A stretch of DNA of 44,355 nt from Bacteroidales bacterium (GTDB taxonomy: Bacteria; Bacteroidota; Bacteroidia; Bacteroidales; Tenuifilaceae), in contig JAQVYY010000030.1 in the NCBI GenBank assembly GCA_028708425.1, positions 1 through 44,355 on the forward strand, read 5' to 3'. Made by a program: the position numbers and the translations under genes. Positions 9,806 to 17,632 of the stretch are shown here, piece by piece. Under the pieces are notes generated by a model, which was not told the origin of the DNA, made no database searches, and saw nothing but the letters and a program-made list of their open reading frames with translations. How positions within the stretch are numbered: position 1 is the stretch's first letter; every line of letters starts with the position of its first letter.

Positions 9806-10094
9806 CAAAAAACGAGGTTTCGAAAACCACTTCGATAGGCTCATTGCACCGCTCAGCCTCCAAAAGGCGTGGTAGTTGAGCGATGCACGGAGGTGCCCGA
9901 AGTGGCTCTCGAACCCATCCCCTCCGTCATTGCGATCCCGACGTACTGTGTCGGGAGAAGCCAATCTGAACCTGCATTATTCATCAAACTTATTAACGAT
10001 AAATGTAAATGCGGGTTACCCCGAGCTAGTCGCTGTCGACGAAGCAATCTCTTCTTTCCCGTCATTCCAAGCAAGCAGTTGGAGGATCGCAATG
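9806..10094. repeat. Mosaic intergenic region of inverted repeats with a MITE fragment inside
   Basis: The gap 9730-10294 has no gene. Positions 9817-9917 form a long imperfect palindrome: TTCGAAAACCACTTCG on the left pairs with CGAAGTGGCTCTCGAA on the right, and TGCACCGCTCA with TGAGCGATGCA inside. Next, TCATTGCGATCC near 9927 is repeated in inverted orientation as GGATCGCAATGA at 10083-10094. Between them lies an internally deleted copy of the MITE-like element. Short open frames here are encoded by repeat sequence and are not called. Confidence 0.7.
9969..10040 (+). repeat. Internally deleted copy of the MITE-like element
   Basis: Contains the left end (AACCTGCATTATTCATC), the AAATGCGGGTTACCCCGA interior block and then directly TAGTCGCTGTCG, so about 45 bases of the consensus interior are missing. 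The right terminal repeat is absent. Confidence 0.72.
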
Positions 10095-10208
10095 ATAAAG
10101 CTGAAACTTCCGTTGCAAATACTCCCTTACATAAGAGTCATATACTGCCAAAAAATTGTTATTGGTGTAAAAACTTGGACAAAACTTTAGTTTATTGAAA
10201 AAAACGAA

Positions 10209-10216
10209 TATTTTTG
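10209..10216 (+). promoter_or_regulatory. Possible -7 promoter element for the Lys-C-like protease gene
   Basis: TATTTTTG fits TAnnTTTG and would give a leader of about 70 bases before the ATG at 10295. A -33 element at standard spacing is not obvious. Confidence 0.4.
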
Positions 10217-10294
10217 CTATAAATATATTCCCATCGTTTACCTATATGATATTTTAAACCAATGAAACAAACTATCCACTAAAATAAGTATACC

Positions 10295-13200
10295 ATGAAA
10301 AGGCTCTTGTCAATTTTTAAACTATTTTTTACCCTTTCCATTGCATTTTCAGTATCAAGCAGTGTGTTTGGACAGATTGAGAAAAAAGAAACTCCATTGA
10401 GTACCAAACTTAATGTACCATCAACAAAGCAAATCCTTGATTTAACTCCAGATTTTGATTGGGACAAGATTGTTGAAGAGGATAACGTTAACCACAAGCA
10501 GGGAGACCCGTTGCGAGTTGGTTTATCGGTACCCGTAAACCTTAACATAAATAATTCTGGGGAGTGGACAAAACTTTCCAACGGGAACATGATGTGGCGC
10601 CTAACCCTTAAAGCGGAAGGTGCAGCATCGCTTGGCCTGGTTTTCGACGAATACGATCTTCCTGTAGGCTCTAAGCTTTTTGTTTACGCCCCAAGCAAAC
10701 AGGATATAGTTGGTGCGCTAGGAAGCCACAATAACAACCCGAGCAGGGTGCTTAGTACAAGGTTAATCGCTGGCAATACGATTACAATAGAATACATTGA
10801 GCCTTTACTAGATCAGAATGATGCAAAAGTTGAAACCGAGATTGCTACTTACACAGCTGCTGCAAAATTAAATCTTGGCGAATTAATCTATGCCTACACC
10901 GATGCATTCCTGAGTATGGACAACAGCAAGGCAAGCCCTGGAGCATCCGACTTTTGCCAAATAGACATTAATTGCTCACCCGTAGGGGATGATTGGCAGG
11001 ACGAAAAACGGGGTGTGGCACATATCGTATTTAGAGTAGGAACTAGTTATTACGTTTGCTCGGGTTCGCTAATCAATAATACGAATGAGGATGCAACTCC
11101 GTACTTTTTAACTGCAAACCACTGTGGAGGCGATGCCAGTGCAGCCGACAGGAATGTGTGGCAATTTTATTTCAACTTCGAGCGACCAGGGTGCGGAAGT
11201 GGAACAGCACCACAGAACCAAACCATAACTGGATGCGAACTAAAATCTACAGGTTCAATTAGCGGCGGATCAGATTTTCAGCTCCTTTTGCTCAATAACA
11301 ATGTGCCCGAGAATTACGCTCCATACTATAATGGCTGGTCAAGGTTAGGCACATCTCCTTCACCGGGCGCGAGTATTCACCACCCCAGCGGCGATGTTAA
11401 AAAGATTTCTACTTCTAATAGCATAATAAACAATACCTCTCCTGTTAATATTGGCGGATCAATTATGCCTGCAAACTCTACATGGAGAGTAGTTTGGAGT
11501 TCGAATAGTAACGGCTGGGGTGTAACTGAAGGGGGTTCATCTGGATCTCCACTTTTTAACCAAAGCGGCTTAATTATTGGTACGCTATCGGGAGGCTCTT
11601 CGATGTGCAATAATCAAACCGCTCCCGATTACTATGGTAAATTCAGCTACCATTGGGAGAGTAACGGAAGCGGAAGCGCTATTCAGCTAAAATCTTGGCT
11701 AGATCCTGCTGGTTCTGATGTTAATACGCTTGAAGGTTACGACCCCTATGCAATTCCAGTTGGAGAAACCATCCTTAGTGAGAGTTTTGAAGGTTCAACT
11801 TTTCCCCCAACAGGTTGGACTCTACAAACAGCTGTTGCCTCCAACACATGGCAAGAAAGCACAGGGTATTCCATTGGTGGAACTCCCCCAACTCCTATAA
11901 ATCCACAAGATGGCGAAAAATTTGCCTACGTGCAGTGGCAAAATGCACAAGACCAAGACGAATGGCTAATTACACCAGCTATTGACCTAACCGATAAAAT
12001 CGAATTGGCACTGTCATTCTACTTTAATGGCAGCTACCATTGGTCCGTTACGAACGATTATTGCGACCTTACTCTTAAAGCTAGGATTAATGAAGGTAGC
12101 TGGACTGATCTTTGGACTGAGCATGATTTTAATTGGACTTCAGAGCAAAACTATATTTGGCACAAAGTCACCATTACTGATTTAACCGCTTATGAGGGTC
12201 AGCCTAATGTGCAGTTTGCTTTTGTTTATACAGGTCAGGATGGCGCTAACTTTAACGTCGATAATATCACCCTATTCTCGGCAATCCAAGGCGAGCAACC
12301 GCTTTTAAAGCCTCGCAATCTTAGCGCAACCCAGGTTAACCAAAGCGATGTAGAATTATCATGGAGTGCTCCTGGCTCTTATGGCGATCCAAGCCTAGTT
12401 TACTATGCCAATAGTGCTGAATTAACCAACCTAAATTGGCCAACTCCAGAAAGGGCAACTCTTTTTGATATTACTGATTTCGGATTATCCTATCCTGCAG
12501 AGATTTCGAAACTTGTTCACACTTTTTATGAGCATGATTCATATCCTTGGCCAAATAATGCGTTCCAATTTAAGGTGTATGCGTTTGGTAATCCAACCCC
12601 ACTATACACATCCGAGGAAATTGAAGCGGTACATTTACAGGATATTTCGCACGAACTTGAAACGCCAATCATGGTAACCGATGATTTCTACGTTTCCATT
12701 GTTCCTGTAGATGAGAGCGGACATCCATCCAGCACATCCAAAAGCGTTTCCACAGGAACAGGACACTCATATGCAATGAATGATGAGGGGGGGTGGGATA
12801 TTTATGACGATGGAACAGATGCTTATGAGTTTATTACCAGTGTTGAAGTGGCTGGAGCCGCTAAGATATCGTATGCCAACAAAAACTACAATCATGGCTT
12901 AACCGCTACAATTGACTTAACAAAGGTTGCAAGTTGTACTTTCCCAAAACCCAGCAAATCATCTGTAAAGTATAATGTATATCTCGACGAAGCAGAAACT
13001 CCTGTTAATGCTGAACCTATTGTAGAGACTAACTATTTATTACAAGGTTTAGCACTAGGCACTCACACAGCTGGTGTTGAGGCGGTATACACAACGGGTG
13101 TTAGCGAAATGGTTACTGTTGAGTTTGAGTTGATATCTGAAACAACCTACGAAATAACCTTTAGCGTTGTTGGTGCAAACGGAATTTTGGCTGCATCAGT

Positions 13201-13648
13201 TAATTCAATGGATATTAGCTCAGGAGACCTAGTACATGAAGGAAGCAATATTGAGTTTATTGCAACCCCAGACGAAAACTATAGGGTAAAAGAGTGGAGG
13301 TTTAATGATGAGGTAGTAGATGGACACACAACTGATAGCTATACTGTTTCCAACTTAATGGCAGCTGCTAATGTTACGGTTGAGTTTGAGATAATAACTG
13401 GTGTTAACACTAATAATTTTGCAAACCTTAAGGTTTATCCAAACCCATTCAGCGACGAAATTAAAATTGCCAATGCCCATAGGGTTAACCGTGTTATAAT
13501 TACCAATACGGCTGGTCAACGCGTAATGGACATTAACCTAAATGGGTTAGAAACCATTGATACTAGCGAACTTACCAATGGAGTTTACCTTGTAACATTC
13601 GAGGGTACTAACGGTGAGCGCACTGTACGCAAAATGATTAAGAAGTAG
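10295..13648 (+). CDS. T9SS-secreted lysyl endopeptidase-like serine protease
   Basis: An 1117-residue protein with a signal peptide (cleavage near VFGQ, residue 27), a propeptide to about residue 214, and a chymotrypsin-fold domain (about 215-480) that closely resembles Achromobacter protease I (Lys-C). The catalytic triad is visible as His276 (TANHC), Asp327 (SDFQ) and Ser416 (GGSSGSP). Cysteines in the FCQIDINC segment and the YVCSGS and NHC motifs match the Lys-C disulfide pattern. A choice-of-anchor J module (about 493-665), a fibronectin-III-like module (from 669), a bacterial-repeat module (from 951) and a type A T9SS sorting domain (from 1046) follow. The family cleaves after lysine; that specificity is inferred here. 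The enzyme is expected to be exported by T9SS and anchored or released at the surface. It sits directly downstream of the giant adhesin-like gene but has its own leader and terminator. Confidence 0.9.
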   Translation: MKRLLSIFKLFFTLSIAFSVSSSVFGQIEKKETPLSTKLNVPSTKQILDLTPDFDWDKIVEEDNVNHKQGDPLRVGLSVPVNLNINNSGEWTKLSNGNMMWRLTLKAEGAASLGLVFDEYDLPVGSKLFVYAPSKQDIVGALGSHNNNPSRVLSTRLIAGNTITIEYIEPLLDQNDAKVETEIATYTAAAKLNLGELIYAYTDAFLSMDNSKASPGASDFCQIDINCSPVGDDWQDEKRGVAHIVFRVGTSYYVCSGSLINNTNEDATPYFLTANHCGGDASAADRNVWQFYFNFERPGCGSGTAPQNQTITGCELKSTGSISGGSDFQLLLLNNNVPENYAPYYNGWSRLGTSPSPGASIHHPSGDVKKISTSNSIINNTSPVNIGGSIMPANSTWRVVWSSNSNGWGVTEGGSSGSPLFNQSGLIIGTLSGGSSMCNNQTAPDYYGKFSYHWESNGSGSAIQLKSWLDPAGSDVNTLEGYDPYAIPVGETILSESFEGSTFPPTGWTLQTAVASNTWQESTGYSIGGTPPTPINPQDGEKFAYVQWQNAQDQDEWLITPAIDLTDKIELALSFYFNGSYHWSVTNDYCDLTLKARINEGSWTDLWTEHDFNWTSEQNYIWHKVTITDLTAYEGQPNVQFAFVYTGQDGANFNVDNITLFSAIQGEQPLLKPRNLSATQVNQSDVELSWSAPGSYGDPSLVYYANSAELTNLNWPTPERATLFDITDFGLSYPAEISKLVHTFYEHDSYPWPNNAFQFKVYAFGNPTPLYTSEEIEAVHLQDISHELETPIMVTDDFYVSIVPVDESGHPSSTSKSVSTGTGHSYAMNDEGGWDIYDDGTDAYEFITSVEVAGAAKISYANKNYNHGLTATIDLTKVASCTFPKPSKSSVKYNVYLDEAETPVNAEPIVETNYLLQGLALGTHTAGVEAVYTTGVSEMVTVEFELISETTYEITFSVVGANGILAASVNSMDISSGDLVHEGSNIEFIATPDENYRVKEWRFNDEVVDGHTTDSYTVSNLMAAANVTVEFEIITGVNTNNFANLKVYPNPFSDEIKIANAHRVNRVIITNTAGQRVMDINLNGLETIDTSELTNGVYLVTFEGTNGERTVRKMIKK

Positions 13649-13675
13649 CACAAATAGTGCTCCTTGAGCGCAATG

Positions 13676-13713
13676 AAAGGCCTGACGGGTAAAATCTGTC
13701 AGGCCTTTTTCTT
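13676..13713 (+). terminator. Rho-independent terminator of the Lys-C-like protease gene
   Basis: AAAGGCCTGAC pairs with GTCAGGCCTTT around a GGGTAAAATCT loop, followed by a T-rich tract. It is the paralogue of the terminator at 9756, and the bases between stop codon and stem are also nearly identical. Confidence 0.87.
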
Positions 13714-13882
13714 TTTTGTGATTTTTATCAAATTTATTAAAGTCGAATAATTAGAATTAAAGTAAATATAGTCAGTTAGTTGTATGGCTGAGTTTAATAG
13801 TTAGAAAGATGATTGTAGTGATATCGAATTGAAGTAATTAGTAATTCTCGTTGTCGTATGAGCTCTGTTGGAAGTTCTTATG

Positions 13883-14031
13883 TTACCCCCAATTATTCAT
13901 TCGAATAATTGCTGTCTCCGACAGCGACTAAGTTGCACAACCAATTTAGTTATCCAAAATTGGGCTCAACTAGGTCGGGGTAACCCGTATTTACATTCAT
14001 TTTTTTCAAATTTGATGAATAATGCGGTTTA
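13883..14031 (-). repeat. Full-length copy of the MITE-like element, reverse orientation
   Basis: Ends are TTACCCCCAATTATTCATTC and GATGAATAATGCGGTTTA, the reverse complement of the 3510 copy, and the length is the same (149 bp). The terminal TTA at 14029-14031 is the stop codon (TAA) of the minus-strand amj gene. The rest of the gap 13714-13882 is AT-rich and featureless. Confidence 0.88.
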
Positions 14032-14829
14032 CATTATTTCTGCTATCCATGCAATTAGTTGCGCCGAGGGTAAAAAGATAAATTGTGCTAGCACGGTTCC
14101 CAATAGCCTAGCAAAAACCATGTAAACAATATACTTCCTAAATAAGCTCTCTTTGGTCTTGCCTAGCACAACATCATCTGTCATTACGGATAAAAAAGGG
14201 TCGATAAAAACAAACATTAAAATGGTTGCCAACCCATTTATTATGGCAGAAAGATTGCTCGCTGTTGTCCGATATTCAGGGTTTAGGTAACCTGCATACA
14301 ATGCCGATAACACACCGATAGTAATTATTGCAACAGCAACTATATTCATTATAAAAACTTTCCAGGGAAAGTCTCTTTGTATACTTATGTCAGTTATATT
14401 TTTAGTGCTGGGAATGGCAATGCTTTCCTTTATTGAGGTTACACCCCCTTTGGTAAAGCTATGTAGAAGTAAAGCAGGAACAGATTTATAAACACTGAAT
14501 TTCTCCACTGCTATGGTAAGTATCCTTTGAAAAGTTGGAATCAAAAACCCACCAATTATTGTTGCCACTGAGCACATAAGGATTATTAAACGAAATTCAG
14601 GTAAATTCCCCCCCGCCCCTGTATTAATATTGTTTTCGATGGTTTTTGCCAGCAACGGTGCCTGAAATCCATAGGCTGTTCTTGACACAAGAACAAGAAT
14701 ATTGAATAGTGCAAAAGAAACTGCAATCCGACCAGTTCGAATGCCAACAATCCTGACCGAGTATGAAAGGGTCGTTATTAGATTAATCAGAAAAACTAGG
14801 ATTAATACAATAATTATTTGAGTAGTCAT
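14029..14829 (-). CDS. amj: Amj-family (DUF2837) lipid II flippase
   Basis: A 266-residue polytopic membrane protein when started at ATG 14829. A longer reading frame reaches 14922, but its extra 31 residues are hydrophilic and begin inside a palindromic repeat, so the internal ATG (MTTQIIIV) just before the first membrane helix is preferred. The N-terminal signature TLSYSVRIVGIRTGRIAVSF followed by LFNILVLVSRTAYGFQAPLL matches Amj (YdaH), the alternate lipid II flippase that can replace MurJ in Bacillus subtilis. About seven hydrophobic helices are apparent. It would move undecaprenyl-linked peptidoglycan precursor across the inner membrane. The TAA stop lies in the terminal repeat of a MITE-like element, so the last residues may differ from relatives, although the length is near normal for the family. 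Confidence 0.85.
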   Translation of the reverse strand: MTTQIIIVLILVFLINLITTLSYSVRIVGIRTGRIAVSFALFNILVLVSRTAYGFQAPLLAKTIENNINTGAGGNLPEFRLIILMCSVATIIGGFLIPTFQRILTIAVEKFSVYKSVPALLLHSFTKGGVTSIKESIAIPSTKNITDISIQRDFPWKVFIMNIVAVAIITIGVLSALYAGYLNPEYRTTASNLSAIINGLATILMFVFIDPFLSVMTDDVVLGKTKESLFRKYIVYMVFARLLGTVLAQFIFLPSAQLIAWIAEIM

Positions 14830-14907
14830 CTGGCTGTATTTTTGTATTGTTAGTAACCATTTTCTGCTCCGTTGCCCCACGACCTTTAGCTCGGAGAAGT
14901 TTTTGAA

Positions 14908-14997
14908 CTTGCTGGCGCACAATTATATCATGTGCTTTTACAAGCACGTTTTTTCTTCGTTACCACACGATGAAATCGTGCGGTAGCGTGGGGAGCC
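14908..14997 (+). repeat. Palindromic repeat family B, copy A
   Basis: Shares a backbone with 16051-16168: CTTGCTGSCGCAC, a first hairpin built on CGCACAATTATATCATGTGC, TTTTACAARCACGTTTTT, CTTCGTTACCACACGAT, and a closing arm ATCGTGCGGTAGCG. Here the second hairpin has only a GAA loop. It lies upstream of the amj start and could form part of its leader. Confidence 0.75.
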
Positions 14998-15088
14998 TAC
15001 TGTTAAAGAGAGTAATGATATGAGGTAGCTATTCGAATCTTTTTATCTGTAAGTTCTCATTGCTCGTATCTAAATTTTACTCCATTTA

Positions 15089-15505
15089 TCATAGCCCCTT
15101 GCTAATATTCCAAAGCCAATTGGTAATTACGAGCACAATTAAGGGTATGGCAAATTGTGGTTTTTTTAAATATAATTCTATTTTCTGGTAGAATTTAAAC
15201 AGCGTTTTCTTTTTTAAAACTGTGTCTATTAAAACCCAAGCGGGAGTCATAATCATTATGGCTGCAACAATATAGCCCAAAGGATTTATTGTTAATGCAT
15301 CACTAAACTCTCCTTTAACTAGTGAAATTACAGAACGAGTTGAGCCACAAGAGGGGCAGGGTAGACTAGTTACTCGCTTTATTAGGCAAATTTCAACAGA
15401 TTTTTTTTCAGTGATATTTGTTTTTACACAGTAATAAAGCCAGGCATACCCTGCCATACATAAAATAAACAATATAGCATATAGCTTACCCCTGTAATCT
15501 GACAT
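15089..15505 (-). CDS. DUF2752 membrane protein
   Basis: A 138-residue protein with three or four membrane helices and the family signature CPSCGSTRS near residue 50, followed by the NPLGY motif. DUF2752 proteins are small inner-membrane proteins of unknown function; the CPxCG motif suggests metal or thiol chemistry, but this is not established. Its ATG (15505-15503) overlaps the TAA of the upstream TM2 gene by one base, so the two are very likely translationally coupled. DUF2752 and TM2 genes are often neighbours in Bacteroidota. Confidence 0.85.
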   Translation of the reverse strand: MSDYRGKLYAILFILCMAGYAWLYYCVKTNITEKKSVEICLIKRVTSLPCPSCGSTRSVISLVKGEFSDALTINPLGYIVAAIMIMTPAWVLIDTVLKKKTLFKFYQKIELYLKKPQFAIPLIVLVITNWLWNISKGL

Positions 15506-15843
15506 TAGTACAAAAACTGCTGAAGTTTATCCAAATTTTTCTCTTTGGTAGCCCTCATAATTATGAACCAATCAATTATAGTCCAAAGACCAAAGCCACC
15601 ACAAGTTATTAGTTTACCTATCCCTAGCCCAATATCTCCTATATAAAAACGATCAATACCCAAACAACCAACAAGTATTGAGATAATTAGGCTTACTGTC
15701 GGGTCTTTGAATTGTAATGTTTGAACGAGGCCCCATTTATAATCGTCAATTTGCATAAGTCTGCCTCTGATCTGTTCAAGATGATGGTATTCAAAGAATT
15801 TGGCATTTAAGAGCATAAACATGTCTGTTTTTTTGGCATCCAT
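15505..15843 (-). CDS. TM2-domain membrane protein
   Basis: A 112-residue protein starting at ATG 15843. A TTG four codons upstream is an alternative. The N-terminal 45 residues are hydrophilic. The C-terminal part is a TM2 domain: two helices around a short polar turn, with the signature GCLGIDRFYIGDIGLGIGKL and then GLWTIIDWF. TM2 proteins are small membrane proteins without a defined biochemical role. Its stop codon shares a base with the start of the DUF2752 gene, indicating an operon. Confidence 0.87.
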   Translation of the reverse strand: MDAKKTDMFMLLNAKFFEYHHLEQIRGRLMQIDDYKWGLVQTLQFKDPTVSLIISILVGCLGIDRFYIGDIGLGIGKLITCGGFGLWTIIDWFIIMRATKEKNLDKLQQFLY

Positions 15844-16050
15844 CTTATTTGTCAATTATTGAATTATTTCCCTACTCGTTTGGCTTTTCAGTTACGCCCC
15901 GTTTTTGAAAATGGTTTCATGCCTCCATTTTTTTTAAATATAGTTAATAATTTTTTTCGTATTGTTGTTCTGTGAATTTTTATACATTTTGTTTCTATGG
16001 AAGTAAATAAGAGTGTATTTGCTCTATGAATTGGTTTTGCTAATTTAGCA

Positions 16051-16168
16051 CTTGCTGCCGCACGATTATATCGTGTGGCTTTTACAAACACGTTTTTCTT
16101 CGTTACCACACGATACAACCGAGTCGCTTTTTGGCGAGCTCAGCGAAGCTAATCGTGCGGTAGCGGAG
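16051..16168 (+). repeat. Palindromic repeat family B, copy B
   Basis: Same backbone as copy A. The first hairpin is stronger (GCCGCACGAT-TATA-like loop-ATCGTGTGGC). The second hairpin (CCACACGAT with ATCGTGCGG) carries an extra 37-base loop rich in GAGCTC/GCGAAGC. It ends two bases before the stop codon of recX. The remainder of the 326-base gap 15844-16169 holds no supported gene; a 76-codon open frame there is partly repeat sequence. Confidence 0.75.
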
Positions 16169-16169
16169 G

Positions 16170-16670
16170 TTATTGGTAGTCGGAATTTTTTGTTAAATCT
16201 AAATCGTTAAGTATTTTATCAACTTCGCTTAGCACGTTGTTGTAATTAAAACCACGCGAAACGCCGAAGCGCAGCAGCTTGGTTTTTAGGTCGTAGGCGT
16301 TTTTGTACTTCAGCGTCTTTAGTTTTTTTCCTAGAAGATTTCCTAAAGTTTTGTTATCGGTTAGCGGCTCAACATCTTCTAGTGCCTGCTGTATTGTATC
16401 GTTGTTAATGCGTTTGGCACGTAGCGCCATCTCAATTTTTTTTGGTCCCCAGTGGTTTATGTTCGCTTTGTCGCGGGCAAACGATAGGGCAAAACGATGC
16501 TCGTCAATAAACTTACTTTCAACCAGCTCGTTGATAATGCTTAGGGCATCGTCGTGGCTAATTCCCCATTGGTTTAGTTTTAGCAATATGTCAGCAGTAC
16601 ATTTTTCTTGCAGACTGCAAAGTCTTTGCGCCCTTTCGAGAGCCTTTTTGGTGTCGAGAGTTTTTGCCAT
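16170..16670 (-). CDS. recX: Regulatory protein RecX
   Basis: A 166-residue, highly charged protein made of three-helix repeats, the architecture of RecX. The diagnostic segments FIDEHRFALSFARDKA (about residues 55-70) and WGPKKIEMALRAKRI (about 74-88) are present. RecX binds and inhibits RecA filaments, modulating recombination and the SOS response. recA is not in the window, which is common in Bacteroidota. The gene lies upstream on the same strand relative to the TM2 pair but is separated from it by a palindromic repeat. It is preceded by prmC, also on the minus strand, about 60 bases upstream. Confidence 0.87.
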   Translation of the reverse strand: MAKTLDTKKALERAQRLCSLQEKCTADILLKLNQWGISHDDALSIINELVESKFIDEHRFALSFARDKANINHWGPKKIEMALRAKRINNDTIQQALEDVEPLTDNKTLGNLLGKKLKTLKYKNAYDLKTKLLRFGVSRGFNYNNVLSEVDKILNDLDLTKNSDYQ

Positions 16671-16731
16671 GGGGTAAAATAGGTTAATGCTAAACGATGA
16701 GCAACGGATTATTATATAAATAGGTGTTACG

Positions 16732-17592
16732 CTATCCTTTTCGTGCCCTAATCATTCTTTGCTTGCCGTTTATATCGTTTTTTATGGTGATATCGGTAAA
16801 GTTTGCTGTTGTAAATATTGATGCTGTTTCTTCGCCAAGCGCTTCGTTTATTTCGCAATAAACCAGTCCGTTATTCTTTAGATTCGATGCTGCAAGCTTG
16901 GCAATGGCTTCGTAAAAAATTAGCGGGTCGTTGTCGCCAACAAAAAGGGCTAGCGATGGCTCATTGTTCAGCACGTTGGGCTGCATATATTGCTTTTCGC
17001 TCTCGCGCACGTAGGGAGGATTGCTAACAATAATATCGAATGGGGAGCCTTGAATCTGAGCGGGCGGTGCAAGCATGTTGGCTTGTGCCAACGTAATATC
17101 AACCCCAGCGCTAGCCGCATTTTGTTGTGCTACTTTAATAGCCTTCTCAGAGATGTCGATGGCAAACACATGGGCATGGGTAATATGTTTTGCCAACGAT
17201 ATGGCGATACAGCCCGAACCTGCTCCAAGATCCAAAATTGATGGCGAGCCAATTTTGTTCGATTCTATAATCCAGCTTACCAACTCTTCGGTTTCAGGAC
17301 GTGGTATAAGTACATTTTGATTGACCTGTAGCTCGATGCCGAAAAAATTGGTAGTTCCGAGAATATATTGAATGGGCTTTTGTAACTTTAGCTGCGAAAG
17401 ATAGTATCGTACTAAAGATTGTTGTTCGGGTGTTAGGATTAGGTCGGGGTTGGCAAAAATTTTTGTAATTTCATCGCCTGTTACCCGTTCAATAATTAGG
17501 CGAGCCATTGCGGTAGCTTCATTTTTACCGTAAATAGGTTGTAGCTCGTTGGTAAGCGTTTTATAATGTTGAAAAATGCTTATGCAGTTCAT
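16732..17592 (-). CDS. prmC: Release factor glutamine methyltransferase PrmC (HemK)
   Basis: A 286-residue enzyme with an N-terminal helical domain (about 1-85) and a Rossmann SAM-binding domain. The motif I segment ILDLGAGSGCIAISLA and the catalytic NPPY (Asn191-Tyr194) are clear. PrmC methylates the glutamine of the GGQ motif in peptide release factors. Its substrate RF2 is encoded in the same window (prfB at 36922). A divergently transcribed ribD starts 40 bases away, so the short spacer must hold both promoters. Length and motifs are normal. Confidence 0.94.
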   Translation of the reverse strand: MNCISIFQHYKTLTNELQPIYGKNEATAMARLIIERVTGDEITKIFANPDLILTPEQQSLVRYYLSQLKLQKPIQYILGTTNFFGIELQVNQNVLIPRPETEELVSWIIESNKIGSPSILDLGAGSGCIAISLAKHITHAHVFAIDISEKAIKVAQQNAASAGVDITLAQANMLAPPAQIQGSPFDIIVSNPPYVRESEKQYMQPNVLNNEPSLALFVGDNDPLIFYEAIAKLAASNLKNNGLVYCEINEALGEETASIFTTANFTDITIKNDINGKQRMIRARKG

Positions 17593-17632
17593 CTTTTGGG
17601 TAACAATTCAGTATCAAAAGTAATAAATATAT

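Noticed and set aside
9853-10198. Several 80-109-codon open frames on both strands after the giant T9SS gene
   Set aside because: They are all within repeat sequence and overlap one another in different frames.
14830-14922. 31-codon N-terminal extension of the amj frame
   Set aside because: It is hydrophilic, begins within a palindromic repeat, and is not part of the Amj family pattern; ATG 14829 directly precedes the first membrane helix.
15888-16118. 76-codon minus-strand open frame between the TM2 gene and recX
   Set aside because: Much of it is encoded by palindromic repeat copy B, the composition is basic and low in structure, and no family is recognised.
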